The position numbers and the translations under genes are program-made. Source: a virus. Taken from it: a DNA stretch of 64,000 nucleotides. Below the pieces are notes generated by a model. It did not search any database. It was not told where the DNA came from and worked only from the letters and a program-made list of their open reading frames with translations. Location of the stretch: the IMG/VR virus record IMGVR_UViG_3300025732_000021, positions 1-64,000 of that record; one strand, 5' to 3'. Shown piece by piece: positions 10,309 to 19,312 of the stretch. How positions within the stretch are numbered: position 1 is the first letter of the stretch; each line of letters starts with the position of its first letter.

Positions 10309-10946
10309 AGTTGTATCCATAAATCAGTAACAACATGAGAATTTTTTGGAGCAATATCATATGCTATTGTAATTCTTGGTTTATCTTCATACCAATCATC
10401 TCTTCCATGAGGATGTCCAGTTTCAGATACGATTGCTCTATTATTTTTATTATGATTTTCAAAAAGATCAGTGCCATTGATTTTATAATATGTTATCGAT
10501 GGTTCTGCATTTACACAGTAATATCCATGAAATATTGGAGCACCTAAACCTTCTGCATGATCATGAAAAAATATATCATTATTTAAAGGACTTACTCCAG
10601 TACCGCCTTGAGTTTTATAATCAAGATTATACCAACCATGTATCATAAATTCTGATTCATTAAAATTAATTCCGTAGTACTCGCAGGCTTCTTCAGTTAT
10701 ATTTTTTAAATTGTTTTTTAAATTTTTAATATTTGAATTATCAAAATTAAAAACATTATAAAATTTTCCTAACTGTGTAGTTGGTCCATTAGTTTTATCG
10801 TATTGATTAATGATATCTTCTGGAATTGTTGCAATTTTTTGAGAAAGCAATTCAGATTGCATAAAATCCAAATAACTGAATAAACTTTCTAAATCATTAT
10901 CTAATGTTTTTTCAAAAAATTTATGTGGAGGTTTCATTGCTATCAT
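10305..10946 (-). CDS. 2OG-Fe(II) oxygenase-like protein (paralogue of next upstream gene)
   Basis: 213 residues, similar along its length to the 219-residue product just upstream: PHKFFEKTLDNDL, EEACEYYGINF, then FHDHAEGLGAPIFHGYYCV, a GHPH motif and PRITIAYDI. The pattern resembles the putative 2OG-Fe(II) oxygenase family PF13759 (HxH, distal H, R). The usual HxD is replaced by HDH, so metal binding needs checking. ATGA overlaps with both neighbours show a coupled cassette. Confidence 0.65.
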   Translation of the reverse strand: MIAMKPPHKFFEKTLDNDLESLFSYLDFMQSELLSQKIATIPEDIINQYDKTNGPTTQLGKFYNVFNFDNSNIKNLKNNLKNITEEACEYYGINFNESEFMIHGWYNLDYKTQGGTGVSPLNNDIFFHDHAEGLGAPIFHGYYCVNAEPSITYYKINGTDLFENHNKNNRAIVSETGHPHGRDDWYEDKPRITIAYDIAPKNSHVVTDLWIQL

Positions 10947-11602
10947 ATTAAAGGAATCCAGTGTTGCTCTGCTGCATTTGCTTTAACTAGATATTCCAAC
11001 GGAATTATGTCATATGCAATAGTTATTCTTGGACCTTCCCAATCCCAGTCTGCCATAGCATGTTGATGACCCATCTCTGAAACTATTAACTTATTGTCAA
11101 TATTATTATGATCAACAACTTCTCCATATACATGATAATGTGTAATTGATGGTTCAGCCTTTACACTATAATAACCGTGAAAATTTGGAGCACCAGGTTG
11201 ACCGTGATCATGCCAGTCTAATTTACCCTTGCCTTTATGAGTAATATTAAACCATCCTTGAACCATAAAATTTTGCTCATCAAAGTTTATATCATAATAT
11301 TCACATGCTTCTTGAGTTGCACTTTTAACTGCTTTAAATACATTATAAATTTCTTTATTATGAAATTGAAAAACGTTATATTCTCTCCATTTAACTGTAG
11401 ATGTACTTCCAGATTTGGTCCAATATTCGTGACCTGCAGAACCTAAAGGCGTAACACCATCAATTTCTGCTTTTTCTATTTTTTCATATCTATCTGATAA
11501 AAAATTAACTAGACTATTTAAATCGTTGTTTAAATGACGTTCAAAAAATTTATGTGGTTTTGTACCAAATTTAGGAGTTGGCATCATACCTTGATTTTGC
11601 AT
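10943..11602 (-). CDS. 2OG-Fe(II) oxygenase-like protein
   Basis: 219 residues. Shares with its downstream paralogue the core GWFN, DWHDHGQPGAPNFHGYYSV, GHQH and PRITIAYDI, consistent with a PF13759-like jelly roll with WHDH, GHQH and the Arg as ligand residues. Tandem duplication followed by divergence is clear. A ribosome site GAGAGG precedes ATG 11602, and a TGG-TATACT promoter lies just upstream. Confidence 0.68.
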   Translation of the reverse strand: MQNQGMMPTPKFGTKPHKFFERHLNNDLNSLVNFLSDRYEKIEKAEIDGVTPLGSAGHEYWTKSGSTSTVKWREYNVFQFHNKEIYNVFKAVKSATQEACEYYDINFDEQNFMVQGWFNITHKGKGKLDWHDHGQPGAPNFHGYYSVKAEPSITHYHVYGEVVDHNNIDNKLIVSEMGHQHAMADWDWEGPRITIAYDIIPLEYLVKANAAEQHWIPLI

Positions 11603-11617
11603 TATTTTACCTCTCTA

Positions 11618-11638
11618 CTGTATTACTACAGTATACCA
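11618..11638 (-). promoter_or_regulatory. promoter with inverted repeat at transcription start
   Basis: Minus-strand TGG-TATACT (-10 at 11630-11635) runs into the inverted repeat CTGTA-TTAC-TACAG (11618-11631), placed where RNA synthesis would begin. It could be an operator or an mRNA 5' hairpin for the oxygenase pair and nrdJ. Confidence 0.45.
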
Positions 11639-11642
11639 TGTT

Positions 11643-12839
11643 TTAACCCCAAGGAGCGAAGTTAAATGCTGGCGAGAATCCGAAAACGCCAAATGGCGAG
11701 AATCCGAACACACCGAATGGTGAAAATCCAAATACTCCGAATGGTGAAAATCCAAATACTGAGAATGGCGAGAATCCGAATACTGAGAATGGTGAAAATC
11801 CGAACACACCAAATGGTGAAAATCCGAATACTGAGAATGGTGTGAATGAAAATACACCAAATGGCGAGAATCCAAATACTGAGAACGGTGTAAACTGAAA
11901 CGTAGTTACTGATGGAGATGCAGAAGAATAATTTCCCCATCCATTAGCATTGTATGCTCTAACCTGATAAGTTTGAGAAGTTGCACCTTCCTGGTTAACG
12001 CTTACTGATGTAGATGCAGTTTCTCCAGATTTGCTATCTGAAGATGTCCACCCATAATTACTTATAGCCTTACCACCATTTGCAGGAGCAACCCAAGATA
12101 CTGTATCTGTTGTTGTTCCAGCAACGTTAACTCCAGCAGAAGGTGTTGGAGAAGAAACGCTTGGGGCAGCAGGAGTATCTGGAACTGTTGTTATTGTAAC
12201 TGAGCCAGATGCTGAAGATGCCAGAGATGTACCATTGGCATTAGTTGCAGTTACAGTAAAAGTAGGAGTTGCTCCAGCAGCAAATCCACCAACTGTTATT
12301 GGAGAAGTTGCTCCTTGCACTGAAGTACCAGAACTTGGTATTGCTGTATATGTGCTTAAAGCCTTTCCACCAGTTGCTCCACCAGTAAATTGAACTGATG
12401 CAGCACCATTATTCCATGCTCTTCCAGTTCCAACATCTGTCGCAGAAACTCCAGATGGGGCCTGTGGAACAGTTGTTGCAGTTACAGAAGATGAAACTAC
12501 TGGCTGAGAAGATCCTGATGCATTATTTGCTACAACAGAAAATGTATAAGATACTCCAGATGCTAATCCCTGAAATGTATAAGATGTATTACTTGTTGTA
12601 ACTGTATAAGTTGAAGGAGAAGAAGTAATGGTATAAGATAATGCTGAAGCAGATCCTGCTGGTTGTGTCCAAGATAAGGATACAGCACCACCAGTGTTGG
12701 CTGCAGAGGCTTCAGATGTAGTATTTGCTGTTGCTAGATATGGACGGTTTGTTCCAACATCAGAAGCGCTTAATGATGCTACATCGTTTGGCCAGGTTAT
12801 TGCACCTGATATCTTGCCGAGTCTCTTATTTGTTGCCAT
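11643..12839 (-). CDS. tail/adhesion protein: fibronectin III domains plus Phe-rich repeat tail
   Basis: 398 residues. Residues ~25-315 hold three fibronectin-III-like modules (VSLSWTQPAGSASALSYTI..., VSYTFSVVANNASG, TVSWVAPANGGKAISNYGW). The last ~85 residues are octapeptide repeats (FGFSPFGV, FGFSPFSV) ending in FNFAPWG. The same repeat type and exact terminal heptapeptide occur in the 341-residue protein at 19.9 kb. Fn3 domains are common on phage tails and bind carbohydrate or surface proteins. Ribosome site AAAGGAG precedes the ATG. Confidence 0.8.
   Translation of the reverse strand: MATNKRLGKISGAITWPNDVASLSASDVGTNRPYLATANTTSEASAANTGGAVSLSWTQPAGSASALSYTITSSPSTYTVTTSNTSYTFQGLASGVSYTFSVVANNASGSSQPVVSSSVTATTVPQAPSGVSATDVGTGRAWNNGAASVQFTGGATGGKALSTYTAIPSSGTSVQGATSPITVGGFAAGATPTFTVTATNANGTSLASSASGSVTITTVPDTPAAPSVSSPTPSAGVNVAGTTTDTVSWVAPANGGKAISNYGWTSSDSKSGETASTSVSVNQEGATSQTYQVRAYNANGWGNYSSASPSVTTFQFTPFSVFGFSPFGVFSFTPFSVFGFSPFGVFGFSPFSVFGFSPFSVFGFSPFGVFGFSPFGVFGFSPFGVFGFSPAFNFAPWG
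11646..11898. repeat. 24-bp tandem repeat coding Phe-rich octapeptides
   Basis: About ten imperfect 24-bp units, each F-G-F-S-P-F-(G/S)-V on the minus strand. Differences are mostly at third positions or Gly/Ser swaps, so the peptide is being kept while the DNA drifts. Confidence 0.85.
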
Positions 12840-12867
12840 TATTCTTCTCCTTTATTATTAATATTTA

Positions 12868-15108
12868 TTAGGCAGTTGCAAGGTCTCCAATTAAGACCCA
12901 TGTATTTGCTGCTCTCTTAAATAATGTTGCTGCAGACCATTGTGCACGTAGATATGCTCCAGGTGTTGAATTTACAGTAACACCAGATGCTCCTACGACA
13001 CGTACTCCGCCTGTATTAGTTCTTAAAATATCAATTGATGTTCCTACTGGGAAGTTTAATGTAGCATCAGTTGGTACTGTAATATCTACTGCAGTTCCTC
13101 CAGTATGAGAAACCTCAATCATATTATCTCTTTCAGTAAGAGCACCTAATGTATAGGCTGCTGATTTCTGAAGAATAGTTGTTCTAGATGGTACGCCTTC
13201 CTTTGTCTGTGTACCATCTGTAAATGCTACTCCAGATGCTGCAACTGTTACAGTTCCTGTAAATGTTGGAGAAGCGGTAGGAGCCTTTGCATCTAATTGT
13301 GTTTGAATTGCTGAAGTAACTCCATCAAGATATCCAATTTCTGTATCTGAAACTCCAGATACTCTATATTGAACAGTTGATGAGTCTACAGAAAGTGTAC
13401 CTGGTGTACTTTCTGTCAAACCAGTTCCAGCAGTTACAGCCTTTGCTGCATTGAATGCTGAATATGTAATATTTGTTGTACCGATAGTAATTGCTGATGT
13501 ATTAGAGCAAACATATCCATAACCTGCGTTTACTGTACCCTCAAGAACTAGGGAGAAATCTCCTCCTGCTAACTCTCCTGAAGGTGTATTATCAGCATCT
13601 GTTGCTCTTGTCCAAGGACCTGAAGCAACTACATAAATACCATTTGTCTTTTGATCTGTTTGATCCTTAACAAGTACACGATCACCAGCAACTACTGATA
13701 CTCCATCAATTGTTTGAGTTCCACTAAGTGTAATGTTTCCTGTTGTAGCAACACGAACTGGCTGATGGAAATTAATTCCTGCAGTTACATTATCTACATA
13801 TGCCTTTGTTGCTGCATGTGCATCTTGTGTTGGTGCACCTGAAAGTGTAAGTGCTCCTGTCATTGTTCCGCCAGAAAGTGATAACTTAGCATCTAATGCT
13901 GTTTGTGTAGCAGTAGAAACTGGCTTATTGGCATCTGATATATTATCTACGTTACCAAGGCCAACCATTGACTTAGATACACCAGAAACTGTTCCAGTAA
14001 ATGTTGGTGAAGCAATTGGAGCATAAGTTGATGCTGCTGTTGAAGAATTCAACTTATCATTTAATTGTCCCTGTACTGAAGATGTTACTCCATCTACATA
14101 ACCTATTTCTGTGGCAGATACTGTTGAAGATATTGCTAACTTTGTCCAATCAATTGCTGCAGATGCATTAATATCTGCATTTACAATTGCGCCGTCTGCA
14201 ATCTTTGCAGATGTAACTGCTCCATCAACAATTTTTGCTTCTGATACAGTGTTATCCGTTGGAGTTCTTGTATCAGATAATCTTGAATCGTTTGTGTATA
14301 CAAGATTTGATGTATTAGAAATACCATGTACATCTGTTGTGTCTGAATTATGTGTTGATACAGCAGTGTCTGCATGTGTTTCTGCTGCAGACTGTGCAGT
14401 AGATACATCAGAAGTTGTTGCTAAAACTGATGTGTCTGCAATACCATGTACGTCTAATGTATCATCATTGTGATTTCCAATTTGAGTTCCTATAGCAGTA
14501 TTTCTATCTGTTACTTCAGTTGAAATTGCATCATCAATTGCTGCATCTCTGTTTGTTACTTCAAGATCGATTGCATCATTGATTGCTTGGTTTCTATTAG
14601 TTACTTCAAGATCGACTGCATCATTAATTGCTTGATTTCTATTTGATACTTCGGTTGTAATTGCATCAGAGATTGCATCATTTCTGTCTCCAACTTCAGT
14701 TGTTATTGCTGAATTAATTGCATCATTTCTATTTATTACTTCTGTATCAATAGCATCTGATAAATCATTAACATAAACTAGGTTTGCTGTATCAGAAATA
14801 CCATGAACGCTAGTTGTTTCATTGTTGTGATCCTCTATATACTGTGTTAGTTCAGCATCTAATGCTACTCCCTGTGGAATTAATGCAATATCAATCATTC
14901 CATTTGCATTAAGGGTTACAATTCCACCTACTCCATCAAGACCGTCTAAATTTTTAAAATAGGAGAGAGCAGACCATGCCGAAGACCCGTTTCCAATTTT
15001 GAACTGGTTGGTATCGGTTTCAAATCCGATTTCTCCTGCTGCTAAAGTTGGATTCGCTGCAGTCCATTGTGCTGCGGTTCCTCTGCGCTGTTGCATTCTT
15101 GTTGCCAT
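12868..15108 (-). CDS. tail fibre / receptor-binding protein with Mtd-like N-terminus
   Basis: 746 residues. The start, RRGTAAQWTAANPTLAAGEI then GFETDTNQFKIG, matches the N-terminal domain of major tropism determinant-type proteins. Residues ~100-260 are trimeric coiled-coil repeats of the EVTNRNQAINDAI kind. Later segments (AKAYVDNVTAGINF, VDGVTSSVQGQLNDKL) are typical of phage fibres. The C-terminus (TVNSTPGAYLRAQWSAATLF...WVLIGDLATA) is shared with the 210-residue protein at 20.9 kb. Ribosome site AAGGAGAG. Confidence 0.85.
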   Translation of the reverse strand: MATRMQQRRGTAAQWTAANPTLAAGEIGFETDTNQFKIGNGSSAWSALSYFKNLDGLDGVGGIVTLNANGMIDIALIPQGVALDAELTQYIEDHNNETTSVHGISDTANLVYVNDLSDAIDTEVINRNDAINSAITTEVGDRNDAISDAITTEVSNRNQAINDAVDLEVTNRNQAINDAIDLEVTNRDAAIDDAISTEVTDRNTAIGTQIGNHNDDTLDVHGIADTSVLATTSDVSTAQSAAETHADTAVSTHNSDTTDVHGISNTSNLVYTNDSRLSDTRTPTDNTVSEAKIVDGAVTSAKIADGAIVNADINASAAIDWTKLAISSTVSATEIGYVDGVTSSVQGQLNDKLNSSTAASTYAPIASPTFTGTVSGVSKSMVGLGNVDNISDANKPVSTATQTALDAKLSLSGGTMTGALTLSGAPTQDAHAATKAYVDNVTAGINFHQPVRVATTGNITLSGTQTIDGVSVVAGDRVLVKDQTDQKTNGIYVVASGPWTRATDADNTPSGELAGGDFSLVLEGTVNAGYGYVCSNTSAITIGTTNITYSAFNAAKAVTAGTGLTESTPGTLSVDSSTVQYRVSGVSDTEIGYLDGVTSAIQTQLDAKAPTASPTFTGTVTVAASGVAFTDGTQTKEGVPSRTTILQKSAAYTLGALTERDNMIEVSHTGGTAVDITVPTDATLNFPVGTSIDILRTNTGGVRVVGASGVTVNSTPGAYLRAQWSAATLFKRAANTWVLIGDLATA

Positions 15109-15171
15109 ATTTTTATTCTCTCCTTATGGTATTTCTACCAGTTTATTTCTGTGCTAATTATAACATCAATT

Positions 15172-15627
15172 TTAATTGAAGTTATCTACTGCACTTCCTC
15201 CATCAAATACGATTGTCCATTCTGTTGTAGATGGTCCACCCGCATCTAAACCTGCACCTTGTGGGCTATTAAAACTTGCACCGTCATAAAATTGAGATAC
15301 GATAAAACCAGTTCCATCAATTGCTGTATCGTGAATATGCTGTGGAAGATTTTGTGTATCATCAATAGTTGCCTGTGTATACCACACGCCATTATAATAA
15401 AAGTTAACCCTATTTGTAAGGGTATCTAACCATTGAGTTCCATTATTTGGTGATGAGGGAGCGGTAGACCCTACGGCCATAGACCCAGTTAGTGAGTCTA
15501 CATATTCTTTGGTGGCTGCATGATTATTTTCTGTAGGATTTGCTACAACTACAGCACCTCCAAAGGTACCGCCGTTATTTACGACAAGCCCATTCTTGAC
15601 TTTAAAATCTTTGTCTACTGTTGCCAA
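15172..15627 (-). CDS. short tail protein sharing N-terminus with the large fibre
   Basis: 151 residues. Its first residues, MATVDKDFKVKNGLVV, match those of the 621-residue fibre upstream, suggesting a common docking segment. It then has ATKEYVDSLTGSMAVGSTAP, NNGTQWLDTLTNRVNFYYNG, a pattern seen in fibre and baseplate proteins. Start is TTG 15627 with GGGAG upstream. Confidence 0.65.
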   Translation of the reverse strand: MATVDKDFKVKNGLVVNNGGTFGGAVVVANPTENNHAATKEYVDSLTGSMAVGSTAPSSPNNGTQWLDTLTNRVNFYYNGVWYTQATIDDTQNLPQHIHDTAIDGTGFIVSQFYDGASFNSPQGAGLDAGGPSTTEWTIVFDGGSAVDNFN

Positions 15628-15657
15628 GATCTACCACTCCCTCTTTTTATTTATTTT

Positions 15658-17523
15658 TTATACTAAAAGTGTTCCAACAACAGAAACTGTTGAGTTATTG
15701 TTGTCAGTTGTTACACGAAGGCGTACATCTGAACCGTTTACATCTGCTGAAACAGATCCAAGTGAGCCATTTGTTCCTACCATCGCATACTCTGTAATTG
15801 CAATGTTGTTTGATGTATCAAGGGTAAGAATTACCTTTGAAACTTCAGTATGTGTACCCTGAGCAATCTTAACAAGGAATTCAGCAGACTTATAATCTGC
15901 TACAGCCCATGAGACTGCTGTGTTTGTGCTTGCAGTTCCAACAAGTGCAGATGCTGCAACCTGCTTTGCTACAGATGCAATTTCTACTGCAGGGAAGTTA
16001 GGTGTGACTGCCTCAAGAGCAGATACTGCACGAGCATCTGTAAAGTAAAGATTATTATCTCCCTCTACAAGATCATCTGTTGTTGAATCTGCAACACCGT
16101 TTTCTGCGGTAATTGTAAGATTATCTGATCCATCCTTTGTAATTATAATGTTTGTCTTAGTAGCATTTGCAAGAAGAGTTGCTGCTTCTGCCTTTGCACG
16201 GGCTGCAGTGTAATAAAGGTTTGTACCCTCTTCAATGTCAGATGTTGTAAGAGCATTAATTGCATTATTAATTGCATTATTACGGTCAGTTACTTCGTCA
16301 GCAACTAAGTCATCTGCGTAAGACTTTGCATTCTGCTCTGCAGTTAATGCTACACCATTAGCGTATCCTTCGTATGCGGATGTAATTGCAATTTCACGAG
16401 CATCTGTATGTGCAATTGCTGCATCTTCTGCATCTTGTGCAACACCTTCTGCATATAACTTTGTAGCAGTAACATTTGTATCAATTTCAAATGTTGAACC
16501 ATCAAGAGTTAAACCATTACCAGCAAGGTATGTACCTTGACCTGAGAACTGTGTCCAATCCTGACCTGAGAATGCTGTTAAGTAATGATCAGCCTGTACC
16601 CATGCTGTTGAAGCATAGTTATCTCCTTCCATTACGAATACTGCTGCGCCAACTAATTCAGAATAAGCATCTGCATCTGCTGGGCGAGAAAGTGTGTATG
16701 AACCACCAGTTATAGACATTTCGTAGATACCGTTTTCGGAATCTGTTGACTGTCCCTTCAAAAGAACACGGTATCCATCAGATACTGTGTGGTTATCAAT
16801 TGATAGTGGTGTAGAACCAGATAAAGCAATATTTGATGTTGCAAGAACATTTACTGCTTGCTTCCAGTTAAGACCAGAAGATAGTCCGTCTGCATATGCC
16901 TTAGCATTATTTTCTGCTGTTGTGGCTGCTGCATCAGCGTAACTGTTTGAACGAGTTACTTCTGCAGCAATCTCATCATCTGTATAATCTTTTGCGTTTT
17001 GTTCTGCTGCATTTGCTTTTGTTGTAGCATCTGATGCTGCGTCTGCAATTGCATCATTCTTAGCAAGAAGAATTGCTGCATCACGAGCAGCAACTTCGTC
17101 AGAGATTTCTCCGTCTGTGTATTGCTGTGCTGCAAGAATTGCGTCTGCTTCTGCATCTGCTGCGGAGCCAATTGTGTCCCACAAACCAGTGTTTGCAGTT
17201 ACTGCTCTTGCATCTGTAAAATATTTATTTGATGCACCTTCTGAAAGGTCATCTGTGTCATGGTTTGAAATATCTGATACTTGACCAGTTACATCACCAA
17301 CAAGGTCTGCTGTGATTTCTCCAGCAGCGAAGTTGCCTGAACCATCACGCTTTACAACTGCGTCTGGTGTATTTGTTGAGGTGGCTGTTCCACCAATAAG
17401 ACCAATAATATAATTTTGGTCATCTACTTTCTTTGTAAGAATATCTTGACCGTCGATGGTACCTGTTGTGCCTTCAACAATAAGACCATTCTTTACTTTA
17501 AAGTCTTTTGTTACTGTTGCCAT
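15658..17523 (-). CDS. long tail fibre, coiled-coil repeats
   Basis: 621 residues beginning MATVTKDFKVKNGLIVEG. It has several LxEGxNxYFTDARA/LYYTAARA motifs (for example near 95-110, 425-440 and 490-505), which are common in trimeric fibres of T4-like and cyanophages. Ala/Asp/Glu-rich heptads lie between them. The last ~85 residues resemble the 148-residue protein upstream (KYIVSIAK... against AEFLVKIAQ...), so a beta domain is shared. Ribosome site AAGGAGA. Confidence 0.8.
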   Translation of the reverse strand: MATVTKDFKVKNGLIVEGTTGTIDGQDILTKKVDDQNYIIGLIGGTATSTNTPDAVVKRDGSGNFAAGEITADLVGDVTGQVSDISNHDTDDLSEGASNKYFTDARAVTANTGLWDTIGSAADAEADAILAAQQYTDGEISDEVAARDAAILLAKNDAIADAASDATTKANAAEQNAKDYTDDEIAAEVTRSNSYADAAATTAENNAKAYADGLSSGLNWKQAVNVLATSNIALSGSTPLSIDNHTVSDGYRVLLKGQSTDSENGIYEMSITGGSYTLSRPADADAYSELVGAAVFVMEGDNYASTAWVQADHYLTAFSGQDWTQFSGQGTYLAGNGLTLDGSTFEIDTNVTATKLYAEGVAQDAEDAAIAHTDAREIAITSAYEGYANGVALTAEQNAKSYADDLVADEVTDRNNAINNAINALTTSDIEEGTNLYYTAARAKAEAATLLANATKTNIIITKDGSDNLTITAENGVADSTTDDLVEGDNNLYFTDARAVSALEAVTPNFPAVEIASVAKQVAASALVGTASTNTAVSWAVADYKSAEFLVKIAQGTHTEVSKVILTLDTSNNIAITEYAMVGTNGSLGSVSADVNGSDVRLRVTTDNNNSTVSVVGTLLV

Positions 17524-17538
17524 TTTTTATCTCCTTAT

Positions 17539-17985
17539 TTATGCCTTAAGTCCAATTCGTGCATAACGAACTGTGACTGGCTTAATTGTTGGGTCTGGAG
17601 TAACAGTTAACGAAACTGTGCTTCCTACCCTAGAGACGCTAATGGTGCCAATATTCCCATCATTGTCTATCGTGCCATACTCAGAAACGTTTACATTTGT
17701 ACCGTCTACCAAGATGGTCAACTCTGTTGCATAAAACTTATTGTCTCCTGCTGTTGTTTTAGCAATAGAAACAATATATTTAACCATTCGCCACTCTGTG
17801 GCATCAAAATTATCAATCACTGTGGCATTCTCAATACCAGTAATTGTATTTTCATTATTACCCATTGTCCCAAGATCTGTGGAACGTGCTGAGGTTGAGT
17901 CAATTAAATCTTCATAATCCTGTTGTGTAGGACGATCACCAGTTTGAAATTTGGTTTTTAGTGTTGGAACTGAGATTTTTGCCAT
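17539..17985 (-). CDS. tail protein with domain shared with the long fibre
   Basis: 148 residues. The N-terminal ~45 residues (KFQTGDRPTQQDYEDLIDS) form an attachment helix common in tail proteins. The C-terminal beta domain is a paralogue of the 621-residue fibre's C-terminus. Both AAGGAG and a TATAAT six nt before the ATG are present, so leadered and leaderless initiation are both possible. Confidence 0.6.
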   Translation of the reverse strand: MAKISVPTLKTKFQTGDRPTQQDYEDLIDSTSARSTDLGTMGNNENTITGIENATVIDNFDATEWRMVKYIVSIAKTTAGDNKFYATELTILVDGTNVNVSEYGTIDNDGNIGTISVSRVGSTVSLTVTPDPTIKPVTVRYARIGLKA

Positions 17986-18014
17986 GTGCCTATTATAACT
18001 CCTTTTTTATATTT

Positions 18015-18236
18015 TTAAAGAATCCAGTTACTAAAACCAATTACCTGTAATGGAATTGGAGGGGGATTAGAAGCACTGTATCCTTCAATTTGTATAGACT
18101 TAAATCTTACTCTAAATGGTAAGTCACTTTTTATTGTTACTGTAGGAGAAATTAAACTTATTTGTTTTACAGAATAATCTATTGGTTTTATATACTTTGT
18201 TTTATGTTGTAGGTTTGATAGTGTTGCTGTTGCCAT
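18015..18236 (-). CDS. small virion-module protein, unknown
   Basis: 73 residues, beta-rich (SVKQISLISPTVTIKSDLP). I do not recognise it. Coupled to the upstream gene by TAATG. Confidence 0.55.
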   Translation of the reverse strand: MATATLSNLQHKTKYIKPIDYSVKQISLISPTVTIKSDLPFRVRFKSIQIEGYSASNPPPIPLQVIGFSNWIL

Positions 18237-18640
18237 TAATCAGTTACATCTTCAAGAATCTTCATACTACCCTGAGCGACTGTCCAGACTCTTGTAGCAT
18301 CTGATAACTGAATATCAAAGATGTCTCCAGTTTGTAAAATAAAAGATTCTGAAGAAGTTAGCCAAACAGTAAACTCTCCAATTAAATCATCTGCATCTGC
18401 TGCTGGATTTAATTCCATAATTAATGTTGCATCATCTGTAATAATGCCTAAGTCAGCAGAATTATTTGGTCTTTTAATTTTCATATTAATATTCCAATCT
18501 GGAATTATTAAAGGCTGTCCAGCATCATCAACAACGTAAACTTTAAAACCAGAGGTATCTCCACGAACTACAGTCCAAATAACTGTTGGTGGTTTTTCAC
18601 CTATATCATATGAAGAAGCGGATCCACGATATGTTGCCAT
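18236..18640 (-). CDS. tail beta-sandwich protein (VVRGDT family)
   Basis: 134 residues. WTVVRGDTSGFKVYVVDDAG at 23-42 is the family's start. The same layout appears in the 132-residue product at 25.3 kb (WRVVRGDTATLKIEF) and more weakly at 23.2 kb (YYKGDTYEFRIYP). Such proteins resemble N-terminal domains of baseplate proteins. A TGA-TATAAT box lies six nt before the ATG, suggesting a leaderless message. Confidence 0.65.
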   Translation of the reverse strand: MATYRGSASSYDIGEKPPTVIWTVVRGDTSGFKVYVVDDAGQPLIIPDWNINMKIKRPNNSADLGIITDDATLIMELNPAADADDLIGEFTVWLTSSESFILQTGDIFDIQLSDATRVWTVAQGSMKILEDVTD

Positions 18641-18657
18641 GTGTTGATTATATCATA

Positions 18658-19209
18658 TTAGGCTAATCCAGCCTTCAATGCTCCCCAAGTTCCATTTCCT
18701 TTTGATGAAATAACTATTACTCCATTATTTACAGATCTAATTGCAACAACTCCTATTGCGCCACCAACTGCTTCTGTTGTTAATGATCCATTTGAGTCTA
18801 CATATAAAATATCTCCAGGGTTATAAGAACTTGTATTTAGTCCATAATATGAAAGAACACCAGAAGTTACAACTTCTCCAACTCCACCATTTGCATTAAT
18901 TGTTCCATTTGTTAATCCTAATAATGGATAATTATCTGAAAAATTAGATGTAAATGGTTTTATTATTGTTCTACCATCGTATTGTCCAATTAAATTAGAA
19001 CCATCTAGATATGTAGCAGCATATACTGGTGTTGCTCCAGAAATATTTTCTGTTGTTTTATTAATAACTTTTATTCTAACATTTGATGCATCTAATGATT
19101 CTAGTGCAGTTTCTACAGAATCCGCTAATTTTTTAATATCATTGTGTACATTTACAGAGTCTGTTGCCTCTGGAAATTTTAATCCATACGTTTCTGTTAT
19201 ATCTGCCAT
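18658..19209 (-). CDS. virion-associated protein, unknown
   Basis: 183 residues. The first part has a helix (NVHNDIKKLADSVETALESL) typical of phage tail proteins, followed by a Gly/Asn-rich beta region (NPGDILYVDSNGSLT, GAIGVVAIRSVNNG). TATAAT lies 7 nt before the ATG. Confidence 0.6.
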   Translation of the reverse strand: MADITETYGLKFPEATDSVNVHNDIKKLADSVETALESLDASNVRIKVINKTTENISGATPVYAATYLDGSNLIGQYDGRTIIKPFTSNFSDNYPLLGLTNGTINANGGVGEVVTSGVLSYYGLNTSSYNPGDILYVDSNGSLTTEAVGGAIGVVAIRSVNNGVIVISSKGNGTWGALKAGLA

Positions 19210-19229
19210 AAAGTTAATTATATCATTAT

Positions 19230-19259
19230 TTGACTATTTGATGTAAACTATGTTATACT
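19230..19259 (+). promoter_or_regulatory. sigma70-type promoter of the lysozyme gene
   Basis: TTGACT, 18 nt, TATACT on the plus strand. It overlaps the promoter of the leftward gene starting at 19209 only loosely, making a divergent pair. Confidence 0.65.
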
Positions 19260-19270
19260 AAGAAATGTCA

Positions 19271-19293
19271 AGCACCCCTAAAAAGGTGTTTTT
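19271..19293 (+). promoter_or_regulatory. 5' leader hairpin before the lysozyme gene
   Basis: AGCACC-(8 nt loop)-GGTGTT followed by Ts begins about 12 nt after the promoter. It looks like a weak intrinsic terminator, so it may attenuate transcription of the lysis gene. The ribosome site AAGGAGG follows. Confidence 0.45.
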
Positions 19294-19312
19294 CGTTTCT
19301 AAGGAGGAAACT

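Noticed and set aside
11615-11940. Other frames over the 24-bp repeats (His/Ser-rich and Ile/Trp-rich peptides)
   Set aside because: Repeat DNA opens all frames; only the frame joined to the fibronectin domains continues to a good start codon.
14111-14473. Plus-strand 120-residue frame inside the tail fibre gene
   Set aside because: Low-complexity shadow of the coiled-coil repeats, no ribosome site.
12868-17523. Diversity-generating retroelement acting on the Mtd-like fibre
   Set aside because: Only the N-terminal domain resembles Mtd; no reverse transcriptase or template repeat is visible in the window.
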